64,000 bases of DNA from Notospermus geniculatus. Its lineage: Eukaryota > Nemertea > Pilidiophora > Heteronemertea > Lineidae. Position 1 is the first letter of the stretch; each line of letters opens with the position of its first letter. Below are positions 1 through 9,920 of this stretch, piece by piece. A program made the translations under genes and the position numbers. The DNA lies in the NCBI GenBank assembly GCA_002633025.1, contig NMRB01001187.1, positions 10,094 through 74,093 of the forward strand. Reading direction: 5' to 3'. Under the pieces are notes generated by a model, which saw only the letters and a list, made by a program, of their open reading frames with translations, did not search any database and was not told where the DNA came from.

Positions 1-45
1 AAAATTGGAAATACGTACTTTAAGAGTAAATGCATCTAAACAGAT

Positions 46-850
46 CACATAGGTATTCACTGGAAAGCTCTCACTGAGCACTTTCCAATGAATACCTATA
101 CGACAGGGTTTCGTTGCTTTTCAGAATTTTCCTGTATTTTTATGAATTTTCCAGTTTTTCCAGTGCCGGCGGCCCTGAAAGTGTTAAACATCCAGAAACG
201 TTGAGGAGACGCAAACAATTAACCTCCCGTGATTACCACGCATAACCACAGACTAATTAAACTGCCTCGTTAATCTTCCTCGTTAAATCATACCCAAACT
301 TTTCGCTCGACCACTCGATTAGTATGCATGGTTTCTTAGAGTCGGATTAATCATCCGTTGCCACGGTAACCAGAAACTATGAATTTTTCCACCTTCATTT
401 CGGCGCATTGAGTTGAACAGATTCGACGGAGTTTTGTAAACCGGACGGCACAATCAGGTTTGTTTTTATTGACTTTGCATGCAATATTTCTCAATCTTTC
501 CATTTTAACCCTTTCACTTCTGCAGCGGCTTCATTAAAACTAACCCGCAAAGGCCTAAAATCTTACAGAAACCCTGTCACATAGGTATTCATAGGAAAGT
601 GCTCATCGAGAGCTTTCCAATGAATACCTATGTGACAGGTTTTCGGTTCCTTATAAATCAGGCAGAACTCTCAGCTTGCTGCACAGACAATTTCTCATTA
701 ATTCATTTTAACCCTTTTGCTTCCATTTTAATGAAAATACCATGCAATGGTATTTTCATTAAAATTGATTAACGTTAATGTTAATACAGAAATCCTGCCA
801 AATAGGTATTCATTGGAAAGTGCTCAGTCAGAGCTTTCCAATGTGAGAAA
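46..850. repeat. Three palindromic elements (family A)
   Basis: Three copies lie at about 46-112, 569-646 and 789-850 (the third truncated). Each is a hairpin whose arms read roughly CATAGGTATTCAYTGGAAAG and its complement, flanked by a CCTGTCACA-type end. A further half copy lies at 37082-37131. Short, palindromic and repeated, so probably a MITE family. The rest of 1-880 is AT-rich and holds no gene I can support. Confidence 0.7.
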
Positions 851-981
851 TTTTAGTTTGAACAAAGGGGTTTAAGGCATGCATTGTGGCGTGGTCATGG
901 TGGTGGGTGTTTCAGTGGTCCAAGTACCACACAACCCGGTAATAGCACATACACACAGAGTAATGTCCTGTTTGAGTAACA

Positions 982-1171
982 TATGTGACCCGTCACAGCA
1001 AAGCCAGGTGCATGTCGGTCGTTGGCTTGGCAGGTCGAGACCAAAGGTTTGTCAGTTTCCACTATTGTCTGTCTATTGTGAAATCTCATTCTCTCCCGGT
1101 GTCATCTTAGTTCGTTGAGGCTCAACGTTCTGAGTGACATGCGCCTAGTTTTGCTGTGACGGGTCACGTAT
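982..1171. mobile_element. MITE with TGTGACCCGTCACAGCAAA ends (family B), copy 1
   Basis: Inverted ends lie at about 982-1003 and 1149-1171. The same ends bound a second element at 14473-14690. No coding capacity, so a non-autonomous DNA transposon. It sits just upstream of the C1q gene. Confidence 0.65.
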
Positions 1172-1330
1172 ACCGGTACCGTGAAGAAAAACATGTAAAC
1201 AAACCAACATGCAATCCCTCCATCCCGCCAGATTCCCTATTTTTGTCTCAGAGAGCCAGTACAACTTGCATGTATCACATCACATTACTGAAGATAAATT
1301 TAACGGCAGTTATTTCTCCTTCCACACAGA

Positions 1331-2489
1331 ATGATTTGTCCAGGAAGCATTGCGATTGTTCTTTTGTTCGCCGCTGTTCTCGTCACTGCGAATCGCCGCC
1401 AGCAACGCGAGACGACAAGTGAGCCGGACGTGGTGCCACCTACGTGTCAACCGTGTCAGTGTGCCCAAGGACCCCCAGGTTAGTGTGCCTCCAGCCTGTC
1501 AAACTTTTTAAAGCCCCCCTGTATTGAATTTCATGGTATTTTCCAAGTGTTAGGAGAATGAAAGTAGAGGTCTCATAGCCTCGTGAAGGTCCCCAAAATG
1601 CTTGCCTGAGATACCACTAACATCCTATCAACAGTTATGCTCTCTTTTCAGGTCCGCCGGGTCCCGCCGGGATGCCTGGTAACCATGGCAACAATGGAAA
1701 CAATGGCGCCTCCGGTGCCGCGGGGTTGGCTGGTGAGAAAGGAGAGAAGGGACTAGAAGGGCCGAGGGGTAAGTTGTAAGCTTGAAGCAGAGAGGTCTCC
1801 CTCACCCACTTTTTCTGAACGAAATCGAGTCTCAAAGCCCCAGATGTGAGCCCAGTTGCTTGGTCGAAGTACGCAGTCTGGACATAACGACTGATTGGAT
1901 GCTCCGAGTTTTTGCGAGTTGCTGAATTCGCGCTGTGTCAGGCACAGTGCAGACATTGCCAGCGACTGATCGGATCAGTGGCTTCCAGTCACAAATGCAA
2001 TGTACTCCAGGCTTTAACAATCACAATCACTATTTTTCAGGAAAACGTGGAGCGAAAGGTGACCCAGGAGCCCCAGCAAAAGGGCCTAAAAAAGTCGCAT
2101 TTTCAGTCCAGAGGAACATTACGTATGGGAAATTTGGCTACGATTTCGACATCAGTTTCGATCACGTCATATTAAGTATTGGCGACGCCCTTAGTTCCTA
2201 TACCAGCCATGTGACGGCGCCGGTAAATGGCGTGTATGTCTTCATGTTCAACACGCTCGGCGGAAACGGGAACACTCTCGTGAACCTCATGGTGAACGGC
2301 GTAAAATACGCGTCAGCGTGGGGGTACCACACGGACAAGAACCCCTACCCTAATGCCGGGAACCAGGTTATCGTGAGACTCCTACAGGATGATAGGGTCT
2401 GGTTGAAGTTGGCGGCAGGGAGTACCATGAACTATGGCACGACGCCGTCTGTCTTGAGTTTCAGTGGATTCCTACTTTTTGAGACTTAA
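1331..2489 (+). CDS. Secreted short-chain collagen / C1q-domain protein
   Basis: Three exons: 1331-1478, 1652-1768 and 2041-2489 (714 nt, 237 aa), all with GT/AG borders and matching phase. Exon 1 starts MICPGSIAIVLLFAAVL, a signal peptide, followed by a CQPCQC cysteine cluster (residues about 41-46) that could link chains. Exons 1-3 encode roughly 17 Gly-X-Y triplets (GPPGPAGMPG onward), a short collagen helix. Exon 3 encodes a complete C1q domain of about 130 residues: it opens with the VAFSVQRN strand, contains NGVYVF and RLLQDDRVWLKL, and closes with FSGFLLFE, as in the family. Known members form secreted trimers that bind ligands in innate immunity or matrix. This one is predicted to be a soluble trimer; the ligand is unknown. 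An ATTAAA lies at 2575-2580. It is convergent with the kinase gene on the minus strand. Confidence 0.92.
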
Positions 2490-2574
2490 GCAAAATGGAC
2501 GACAGACTGAGGAAAATCCCAGAATTTACAGCTTACAGGGTTTGGAGAAAATTATCCTCTTTTATGCCTGGAAC

Positions 2575-2580
2575 ATTAAA
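2575..2580 (+). terminator. Possible polyadenylation signal of the C1q gene
   Basis: ATTAAA lies 86 bases after the C1q stop codon. A variant hexamer at a suitable distance; no other evidence. Confidence 0.4.
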
Positions 2581-3195
2581 TCGCATAATATATCAAGCAA
2601 CATAATATATCAAACAGCATAATATATCAAGCAGCATGTTGGCTTTGATGCAACTTTTTTACAAGTGATAGGACTTAGGTGTAGTTTGTAGGGAGTAAAA
2701 AAGCTTTGGTGTAATTTGTTACAGACTATACAAGCTCAGTGTAATTTTTTAGGGACTGTGTAATTTGTTACAGAGTGTTAGGCTATGTGTAATTTGTTAT
2801 GAAGTAATTACAGACTTAGAGACATGATTTATTACAAGGTACAGGGCTTTGGTGTTAACAAGTTTGTTAACAAGTTACAGAATGTACACGTAGGGCTTCC
2901 TATGTAATTTGATGTAGAGTAGGCCTATAAATTTTGTATGATATTGTGGTAATTTGTTACAGACAATTGGGCTTCATTGGTAGTGATTTGGTGTAGTTAA
3001 TTACAGCATAAACCACTTCCGTGTAATTTGTTACATAATCTGGCTTCCATGTAATTCTCTGCAAAGAAAAACCCATTTAAGAGTATAGGAAGGACATGTA
3101 ATTTGTCACAGAAAATAGTGCTTTAAGCTAGTGCTTAGTGTACATGTACTGTAGTCAATTACAGAGCACAGATTTTGGTGTAATTTAGAGTGTTG
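2580..3195. repeat. Degenerate minisatellites downstream of C1q
   Basis: At 2580-2640 a unit of about 19 bp (CATAATATATCAARCARCAT) repeats three times. From about 2690 to 3190 the motif GTGTAATTTGTTACAG recurs about ten times at irregular 35-60 bp spacing. No exon seen on either strand. Confidence 0.65.
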
Positions 3196-3327
3196 TTTCT
3201 CAGATAAAGTGTTGTATTAAGTGAAATTGTATCTTTTTTGAATACATTTTTTTTCTCTTCAAACATGGACAACAACTGTACAGTGTGGTAGTGCCATCAG
3301 CAAGGGCCTGTAGGCCTACACTTTTAG

Positions 3328-3425
3328 GTGGGTGGTGGTGGTGATAACAGCAGTGGCGGTGGTGGTGATGGTGGTAGTGTTGCAGTGGCAATGGCAGTGG
3401 TGTTGGTGGTGGCGGCGGCGGCATT
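3328..3425. repeat. GGT-rich low-complexity tract
   Basis: Imperfect GGTGGTGAT/GGC runs. Read on the minus strand it would give Pro/His homopolymers continuous with the last kinase exon, but a good GTAAGG donor at 3517 precedes it, so it is taken as intron. Confidence 0.6.
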
Positions 3426-3517
3426 GGTGGCATATGACAAAGGATATTCTTTTTACCCACTTGAGAATTTTGGCGATAAGGAAGTACCCTTTTATAGGGT
3501 ATGTAAGGTTTCCTTAC

Positions 3518-6500
3518 CTCTGGTAGTCGGCGATACATGAGCTCATTTGCCGACGGACGATATTCAGGCTCTCGCTCCAACATATCACGGATCAAAGTCT
3601 TGAAATCTTCAGAGTAGCTTCCCTTCACTGGCGCAAACTGACCCTGAAAATGCCAGAAATTCATATGATTTGATCAAAGTTGCCTTCTTTGGCACCTCTG
3701 CCAGGTTCGTGAATGTCACTTTGTTTTAGTTTTACCTCTTAATCAGGACACCTCTCAATAGGATAGCATTTGTCGGTCCCAGAAGTGTCCTTAATAGACA
3801 GGTGTCCTGTTTCCTAATAGAGATGTGGTTTTGTTGCTCAAAATGGACAAGAGTTGATCGAATTCCTACCTTCATAATCTTGTTGACTAGAGCCGGCAGG
3901 TTCGACCCCTCGAATGTTTTCTGGAGACAGGCCATCTCGTAGAGGATGCACCCCAGCGCCCAGATGTCTGACTTGTCATTATACTCCTTCCCCTCACACT
4001 GAAAAAGTAAAAACTTCGATTAGTTCCACATGAATTTTCTCTCCTTATTGTGACTGCCAGAGTGGTGTAGTGCAAACATCAATGCCTGTCACCTCTGAGG
4101 TTCCAGGTTCCGTCAACTATGGATCGACGGATTCTTATCAGTGTCAACTATGGATTTGAGTCAACTATGGATTCAGATTAGCGTGTTAACTACGGATTCT
4201 AGTCAACTAAAGATCCCAATCAACAGTCGATTCCCATCAACTATGAAGTCCATCGACCGGCGTCCCCTCAATTACGGATTTTCTAAACTACGGATTCTAC
4301 CACAGCACCACCATCACACTCATCTTCTTTCATAAGAAACCTACCATTTCTGGACTGATATAATAAGGTGTCCCGAGGACCGTGTTTGCCCCCTTGTTCG
4401 AAGTCGTCATAATCTTTGAAATGCCAAAATCTCCCACTTTGACTATACCTTCCTTTGTCAGGAATATATTGGCAGTTTTCAAATCCCTGCAACAAATATT
4501 AAGGACTGAAATAAATTCTTAATCTCTAAGGGGTACACCGAAGATTTTTTTGCAGGAAGGGGTTGGAGGACGGTGCCACAGGTTGCTGCTGATGGTGGGC
4601 GTCGAAGGGGGTCTTGGGTCTCACCCCCCCCCCCCCACTTTCAAATCTGAATGGACCGAGATGCAATTTTTGGCCAACATTTCTCGAAGATTCCCCTTAT
4701 GGGTCCATATCCTGAAATTCTGGAGCAAGTGCAGGAGAATTTGTTTGTGTTAGATTTTTCCATCAGGGCCATATAGCCCTGGCTGGTTTCAAACCCGGGA
4801 CCTGCCGCTTGGTGAGCGGACGTGATAACCACTAGGCTATGAAGGCGCCACATGGGCTCGACACCACACTCATATCGGAGGACGTTAACCCTTTCTGAAA
4901 TAAACACAGTATGGCGCTAAGTCCATACGACTACAAACCTGTGAAGGATGTTATGTTCATGTATGTGTCGAATCGCCGAGACCATCTGCTGGAAGATTTC
5001 TAAGATCTCTTTCTCGTCGAGAGGGGCGTCCTGGTGCGCGAGGTACTGAGCTAGAGTCCTGAAATTGATCACATAGATAACCTTATCCTTTCGTAAGTAA
5101 GTGTCCCATTGACCCAACATCCTGAGCCTATGAAAAATCAAACTCAACACACATGCCTTTCCTTAAGCCCGTGTCACACGGTCCCGAAATTAGACACCCG
5201 ATGGCCACACGAATATGGAATTTGGAATTTCGCATGAAGATGGCCCCAAAGTAAACTTCCAGAATCTTGCAAATTTTCGATCCCAACCGGGGTCTTCTTC
5301 AGGCTGGCATTTATCAGTAAGATTTCCAAAAGTTTCCATAATTCGTGTGGCCATCGGGTGTCAACTTCGGGACAGTGTGACACGGGCTTTAATAAGGGTT
5401 CTGCCACTGCTGGTCGGCGCCGGACGGCCCCGTCCAGGATGCAGAAATACCAACCGGCACTNTCTCTTTGAGGATCACGAGAGAATCATCGTCACGTTTC
5501 CGATAAAGTACCGCCGCACCGTACGCCCCTGAATAGAGAAAATGCCCGTAAATTACAATCAAACAAAATGGACTACGGGTAGCCCACATCCGCTCAGTGA
5601 CTGGCAGGTCGCGGGTTTGAATCCAGGCTGGGCCATATGGGATTAACCATCCCCAACTCTTCAGTCCGTCACATGCAACAGTAAGCCGTGGTGCCTTGTA
5701 CCTTGTTCCATTGCAAGGGCAAGTAAAAGACCTCATCCAAGTGAGTAACATGAGTAGCTTGAGATGCCCTCTTCCATACTTACCAGGTGCTTTGGGCCTG
5801 ATGGAAAAATCCATAATACAAATGAATAAAGCTGTTTCTCCAGACTTGATGATGTGCTACAACTGATATTTGTGAATTTCTCACCTTTTCCAACCGTTCT
5901 AATCTTTTCAAACCCTGCCATCGACTGTTGGTAGTGGCCGCTCCATCCTCGTAGTCGCTCGAGGCGGAAATAAAGTTCCCCAACCAACCTTTTTGAGGTA
6001 GAATCATCGGTAATCTCAGCTCCCACAAGATCCTTTGACAATCTGACGGGAACCTGAAAGGCAATTTTTTTTATTAAGAACTTAAAGTATGAAACATTTC
6101 ATACATTTCAGTATGAAAAATAAAATAAAAATTTAAAAAAAAAGCTCCTTCCCTAATGAAATTTGCCATTGATAGTAAAAGGTTTAAGGCCTAGTGGGCT
6201 AAGACGAGGTGAACAAGTCGGCCTACTTACCCCCACTAATGCTTCTAACTCCTTTGCGATTGTCTGTCCGCCATCTTGTCCCTGCGCTGTGTTACACGCA
6301 AGAAAATCTAGACGGAGATTTGAAGCATCTTGGTTGCCATGGAGACTGAAGAGTTTGGAGAAGAAGTTACGGATTCCCGGATGGTCCAAAACTGTGTCTT
6401 TATTGATGGGCTAAAAAGAGGAACAGATTTTTTAAAAACAGCACAGTGTCTAAACCCTTATGCTTTCAGGAATGGCGCTACCCACTTGCCAAATCACCAT

Positions 6501-9500
6501 TGGCTACCTCTAACTTGCACAACTTGCACCCCATGAAATACCACGCGTAAGTAACATCTAAAGCTGTGTTCACACTGAAACCGACTTGAAAGCGTTTTCC
6601 GTAAAACGTTTTACGGAAAACGCTTTCGACCAAAAACTACTGTGCCACACTACAGTCACCAAAGCGTTTTCAAAACGGTTGTCGCGCCCGAATGACGTCG
6701 AGTCGTTTTGAAACCACTTCTGGAGCCGTTTTCGTTAAAACGCTTTCAAGCCATTTTAAGAGGGCTCTAGTGTGGCACCCTAAACCGTTTTAACATCTTA
6801 AAACGTTTTCAAACCGTTTTAAAAGCCCAGTGTGAACGCAGCTTAAGTTGCGTGAAAGTTACGCAAACACAAGACCCTGAGTTACACGTAATTTACTGTT
6901 CTAACCTTATCCTCTTTTCCACACAGCTGTATGACCCCGACTGGACCGTGGAGCACAAACGCAGCACTATGGAACTTCTTATTGAGCAAAAACTGGGCAA
7001 TTAAACCTGGAATAGGTAATAGAATTGGGAGGTTGTAAAACACAAGAATTGACATTGAAAAAATCTTTGATGGTCAAGAGCAGGGGGTCCGGACAGGGTT
7101 TCTGCCAGCGGGGGTAAGGGGGGTACAAATCTCCCCCATGGCTTGAAGTATGTACCCCCCCTTCTATCTGCTGAGCAATGCAGATTTCTTCTTCCAAATG
7201 TCAGGAAAATGCATTTTCAGGGCTTAAAAAAGCAAATTTTTCTGAGAGAGGTCCCCGGAGCCCCATCTGAGGGTGCTTGTGACACCGCACAAGCTATTGT
7301 TCCCCCTTCTTTCAATTTCTGGCGGAAACCCTGCCGGACCCTGGACCCACCCTGGATTCCGTGCCTGCATTGCATCGTGACAAAGACGTCGCCTGGTTCA
7401 CCAGGATGCAGCACTGTACGCCATGATGCCGTGTTACCCCCTCACTAGTACTGCTAAAACTTTCAATCCTAACCCTGGCACATTTCAGAAACCAAATTAC
7501 ACCCATCTGATGCTGGGAAAACTTTTAAGTTCAATTCACACATTTTCATTTTGATCTTTTTTCCCCGACAGGTGTGCATTATCTCAGGATGCTGGTGTGA
7601 AGTACATTAACACCTGTATACTATGACCACATATGAAGACAACGTTGAAATGTGTTAAGTGTGTCAGTTTAGTTGGATAGTTCAACGCATTACTCACCTA
7701 GCACTTGGAGGAATTCATATCATATCATATCATTTACCGGCGTCGTAACCCTGTTGGGTTTTTGTCGAAGGTATGGAGTCCACGACAGGCTACAGTCCAC
7801 CTGTGTGGGGTCTTTTACTTGCCCTGGCATAGACACTCAGGTACAAGGGACCACGGCTTTTAGTCCCATCCGACGGACCCTCGAGTTTTTCACATTTTGT
7901 TTCACAATTATACAGGCCTTGCCATTTAACGGGCGCGATTTTGCATGCACCTCGCAAACAATAGAATTTCTATTGTTTGCGAGGTGCATGCAAAATCGCC
8001 CCCGTCAAACGGCAAGGCCTGATTATATGCCTTCGCCCGGAGTCAAACCCGCGCCGACCCATTGCACAGTTTGGAAGTCAAGCGCGCTAACCACTCGACC
8101 ACCACGGTTAGAATTATACTGTATAATATAATATATAATTCCTCCAAGCCTAGCATCAGCGTTGGTTCTCAGGCAAGTTCCACGTGCCCGTCGGCCAGTT
8201 GGTTGGTGGCAATTTCATTGTTCTCAGCAAACCAACCCTTACATGGCAGGAATGACGAGCCATGATAGCCGAGTGGTTATCACGTCCGCTTAGCAAGCAG
8301 CAGGTCCTGGGTTCAAATCCTGGCCCGGCTGTATGACATGAGAATCATCCGTCTGGCTCTACAGTCTGTCTCATGGGACAGTAAGCCGTGGTGCCTTGTA
8401 CCTTGTACCTTTGCAAGGGCAAGTAAAAGACCGCATCCAAGTGAGGAACATGAGTAGCTTGAGATGGCCTCTTCCATACTTACCAGGGCCAATAACGCTT
8501 TGGTTTCAGTCTGTGCTGTCAAAGAGTTATTTTATGAAGAATGGTTGCACTGGAGATTGAACCCAGGACCTCAGCTGCAGTGACAGGCGCTGGTTTCCAC
8601 TGCACCATTGTGGCAGGCCAAACTCCACTCTTGTTGCAATGACTGTCACCGACCTCAGGCCAGCTTTAGATTTTGATACCTACCTAGTAAACCATCGAAA
8701 GTAGAAGTCTCAAATTTATATTGCAAAAACGTCACTTGAGGTAATAGGGCATTCTGTAGGGACATTATGTTCTTGATCTTGCTGGAGACGACCAGTAACC
8801 GCGGTGGAAAATCGGCCCGACTCTCCTGCCGATTGTACTTCAGGGACCGCTGACGTGACATCACCTCCGCATGCTCATTATCATAAACGCCATGATCGCT
8901 ATGCTGGCCATTTGAATCCTGGCGCTGGTGCTTTGGACTCGTAAATACAGCGCCACCATCAGAAAAACTCCGCGCGTGTTCTTTGACAAGTTTTTCCGCC
9001 CTGGGATTTTTTGCCACATTTCGCTCACCACCCGCAAGTTCAGACCCTGCGTTTGGATTTTCTTCACTGTTATTTTCAACTTTGCTTTTTCCGTGCTCAG
9101 GTTCAGTTCGGGTACTCCCTGCCTTTGACTGTTGAACATCATTTCGTTGCACAATCTCAGCAGATTTGGGAACATTTGCCTCTGCCTCATGACCTAGTCT
9201 CACACGCTCTTGTGTAGTCTTCCCCCGTCCACGCCCAGAATCGGGCACCGAGTTCTCCATCCCGCCATCCTTCCCTGTTTTCCCCTCACCCACCCTTTGT
9301 CGTTGTTTTTCACCAGAATTAACACGCCCTTCCACATGATTTACACTTTTTGGATCCGATTTCGGTGGCGATTTTTCAACAATGTTCTTTTCCTTTGAGC
9401 GATTTTTTTCTGCCTTTTCGCGTATTTCTGGATTTGACGAATCAGAATCTCTCACATTTACATGTGAACCTGATTGCCCGTTCCTTCGTTTTTTCTCTCC

Positions 9501-9569
9501 GTGTTTAGTCATTGCTTTTGTTCGATCCGGTGGACCTGGCGCTCCCCCTAATTCTCTCTGGTCAGCCAT
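3518..9569 (-). CDS. NEK-family kinase with N-terminal caspase-fold-like (DUF4347-like) domain; partial
   Basis: Exons in transcript order: 9569-8684, 7006-6906, 6410-6231, 6053-5885, 5528 to about 5463, [gap], 5127-4939, 4486-4345, 3998-3870, 3643-3518. All junctions outside the gap join in phase. The ATG at 9569 is preceded by an in-frame TAA. Residues 1-250 are charged and disordered. Residues about 257-415 resemble DUF4347: a first strand RLLVVSS, AAFVLHG (His315-Gly), then LDFLACNTAQG (Cys368) and VPVRLSKDLVG. Residues 437 on are a kinase: KIRTVGKGAYGAAVLY glycine loop, VILKE (Lys466), HRDLKTANIF, KVGDFGISK, GTPYYISPE, KSDIWALGC, and FEGSNLPALVNKIM, which is typical of NEK8/NEK9-like kinases. 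The alpha-C segment is absent at the single N (5462), which probably hides a gap. No stop or RCC1 repeats were found after 3518, so the 3' end is missing. Peptidase activity is inference; the kinase assignment is secure. Confidence 0.87.
4085..4310. repeat. Degenerate repeat of a GTCAACTATGGATT-like unit
   Basis: About eight imperfect copies of a unit of roughly 20-30 bp, lying in a kinase intron. No coding signal. Confidence 0.5.
4755..4855 (-). mobile_element. SINE fragment (tRNA-like head)
   Basis: Read on the minus strand it has an A-box-like TAGCCTAGTGGTTATCACG and a B-box-like GGGTTTGAAACC, the same head as the SINE at 8255. It lies in a kinase intron. Confidence 0.6.
5165..5392. mobile_element. 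MITE with AAGCCCGTGTCACAC ends
   Basis: Terminal inverted repeats AAGCCCGTGTCACAC and GTGTGACACGGGCTTTAA bound 228 bp, with subterminal arms that also pair. It is inserted in the kinase intron where the missing alpha-C exon should lie. An internal TTCGATCCCAACCGGGGTCTT motif recurs at 18416-18440. Confidence 0.7.
5573..5796 (+). mobile_element. tRNA-derived SINE, copy
   Basis: A tRNA-like head with B-box GGGTTTGAATCC is followed by the family body: AAGCCGTGGTGCCTTGTACC, GCAAGGGCAAGTAAAAGACC and AACATGAGTAGCTTGAGATG. The body is shared with 8255-8490, 12535-12715 and 40790-40852, and in reverse with 7730-8108. Confidence 0.75.
6559..6846. mobile_element. Palindromic element with AAGCTGTGTTCACACTG ends
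   Basis: Inverted ends read AAGCTGTGTTCACACTGAAA and CAGTGTGAACGCAGCTTAA. The interior is full of AAAACGTTTT/CGTTTT inverted motifs. It is inserted in the intron between the kinase exons at 7006-6906 and 6410-6231. Confidence 0.7.
7020..7720. other. Intron sequence with no supported gene
   Basis: This is part of the large first intron of the minus-strand kinase gene (8683-7007). Short open stretches occur on both strands, for example 7143-7448, but they carry no domain, start context or paired splice sites I trust. Confidence 0.5.
7730..8108 (-). mobile_element. SINE interrupted by a palindromic MITE
   Basis: The tRNA-like head (B-box GGGTTTGACTCC) lies at about 8030-8108 and the body (AAAGCCGTGGTCCCTTGTACC, CAGGGCAAGTAAAAGACC) at 7735-7905, both on the minus strand. 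The 110-bp palindrome at 7913-8022 separates them, so the MITE landed in the SINE. Confidence 0.7.
7913..8022. mobile_element. Palindromic MITE (family E), copy 1
   Basis: Near-perfect palindrome centred on AATAGAATTTCTATT, with ends CAGGCCTTGCC and GGCAAGGCCTG. A second copy with the same core lies at 11264-11376. Confidence 0.8.
8255..8490 (+). mobile_element. tRNA-derived SINE, best copy
   Basis: The head has A-box-like TAGCCGAGTGGTTATCACG and B-box GGGTTCAAATCC in tRNA-like arrangement. It is followed by about 160 bp of body ending near CCATACTTACCAGGGCCAATAA. Best representative of the family in this window. Confidence 0.8.
8545..8630 (-). mobile_element. Second type of tRNA-like SINE head
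   Basis: On the minus strand GGTGCAGTGGAAACCAGCGC and GGGTTCAATCTCC resemble A and B boxes. Related heads with a GTGGAAACAT motif occur at 60599-60690 and 61346-61437 (minus) and at 32297-32365 (plus). Confidence 0.45.
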
Positions 9570-9841
9570 TAAAGTGGACGGCAATTCTTATGGACGGAAT
9601 ATGGTAGCCATTTGACTTATCACAGATGAGAACAGCAGCAGTTACATGGGTTCTTATGGATAATCTGAAAAGGAAATGCGAGAGTTAGTTGCAATTCAAA
9701 TTTGTTTTTTCTCGATTTCCCAAGCTTTGCCAAGGGATGCTTGGCTACAGGGCATCTCTAAAAATATATCATGAAATAGAAATATCATGAAATAGGCCTA
9801 GGCCTAGAAAATTGGGAAATTTGACAAGTCACAAAAGGCGA

Positions 9842-9920
9842 GCTGCAGCACAGCACAGCAGCATTCATTGCATCTGTAATCCCTACATGCAGCAGCTAGC
9901 AGCAGCAGCAGCAGCANACT
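9842..9920. repeat. CAG/CACAG microsatellite
   Basis: Runs of GCAGCACAGCACAGCAGC and (AGC)n, with an N at 9917. Noncoding: it lies upstream of the kinase start. Confidence 0.75.

Larger units (their letters stand above)
5976..8801 (-). other. Exons of the DUF4347-like / clan CD-like domain of the kinase gene
   Basis: The domain is split over the end of exon 1 (from about 8801), exons 7006-6906 and 6410-6231, and the first part of 6053-5885. A hydrophobic strand ends in His315-Gly316 and a second ends in Ala367-Cys368, 53 residues apart. That order and spacing are those of the catalytic dyad in caspase-fold peptidases. A pattern of L.C..A.G..G followed by a leucine-rich helix, LVGVPV and LSKDLVG agrees with DUF4347 as I know it from bacterial adhesin-like proteins. 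The exon at 7006-6906 was located because this domain predicted a strand-HG block there; it fits the phases on both sides. Confidence 0.65.

Noticed and set aside
3200-3517. Read-through of the last kinase exon into a Pro/His-rich tail
   Set aside because: A strong GTAAGG donor precedes it and the tail is a GGT-repeat artefact.
6927-7003. Apparent plus-strand terminal exon ending in a stop at 7003
   Set aside because: The same bases on the minus strand encode the strand-HG block of the kinase gene with matching phases on both sides.
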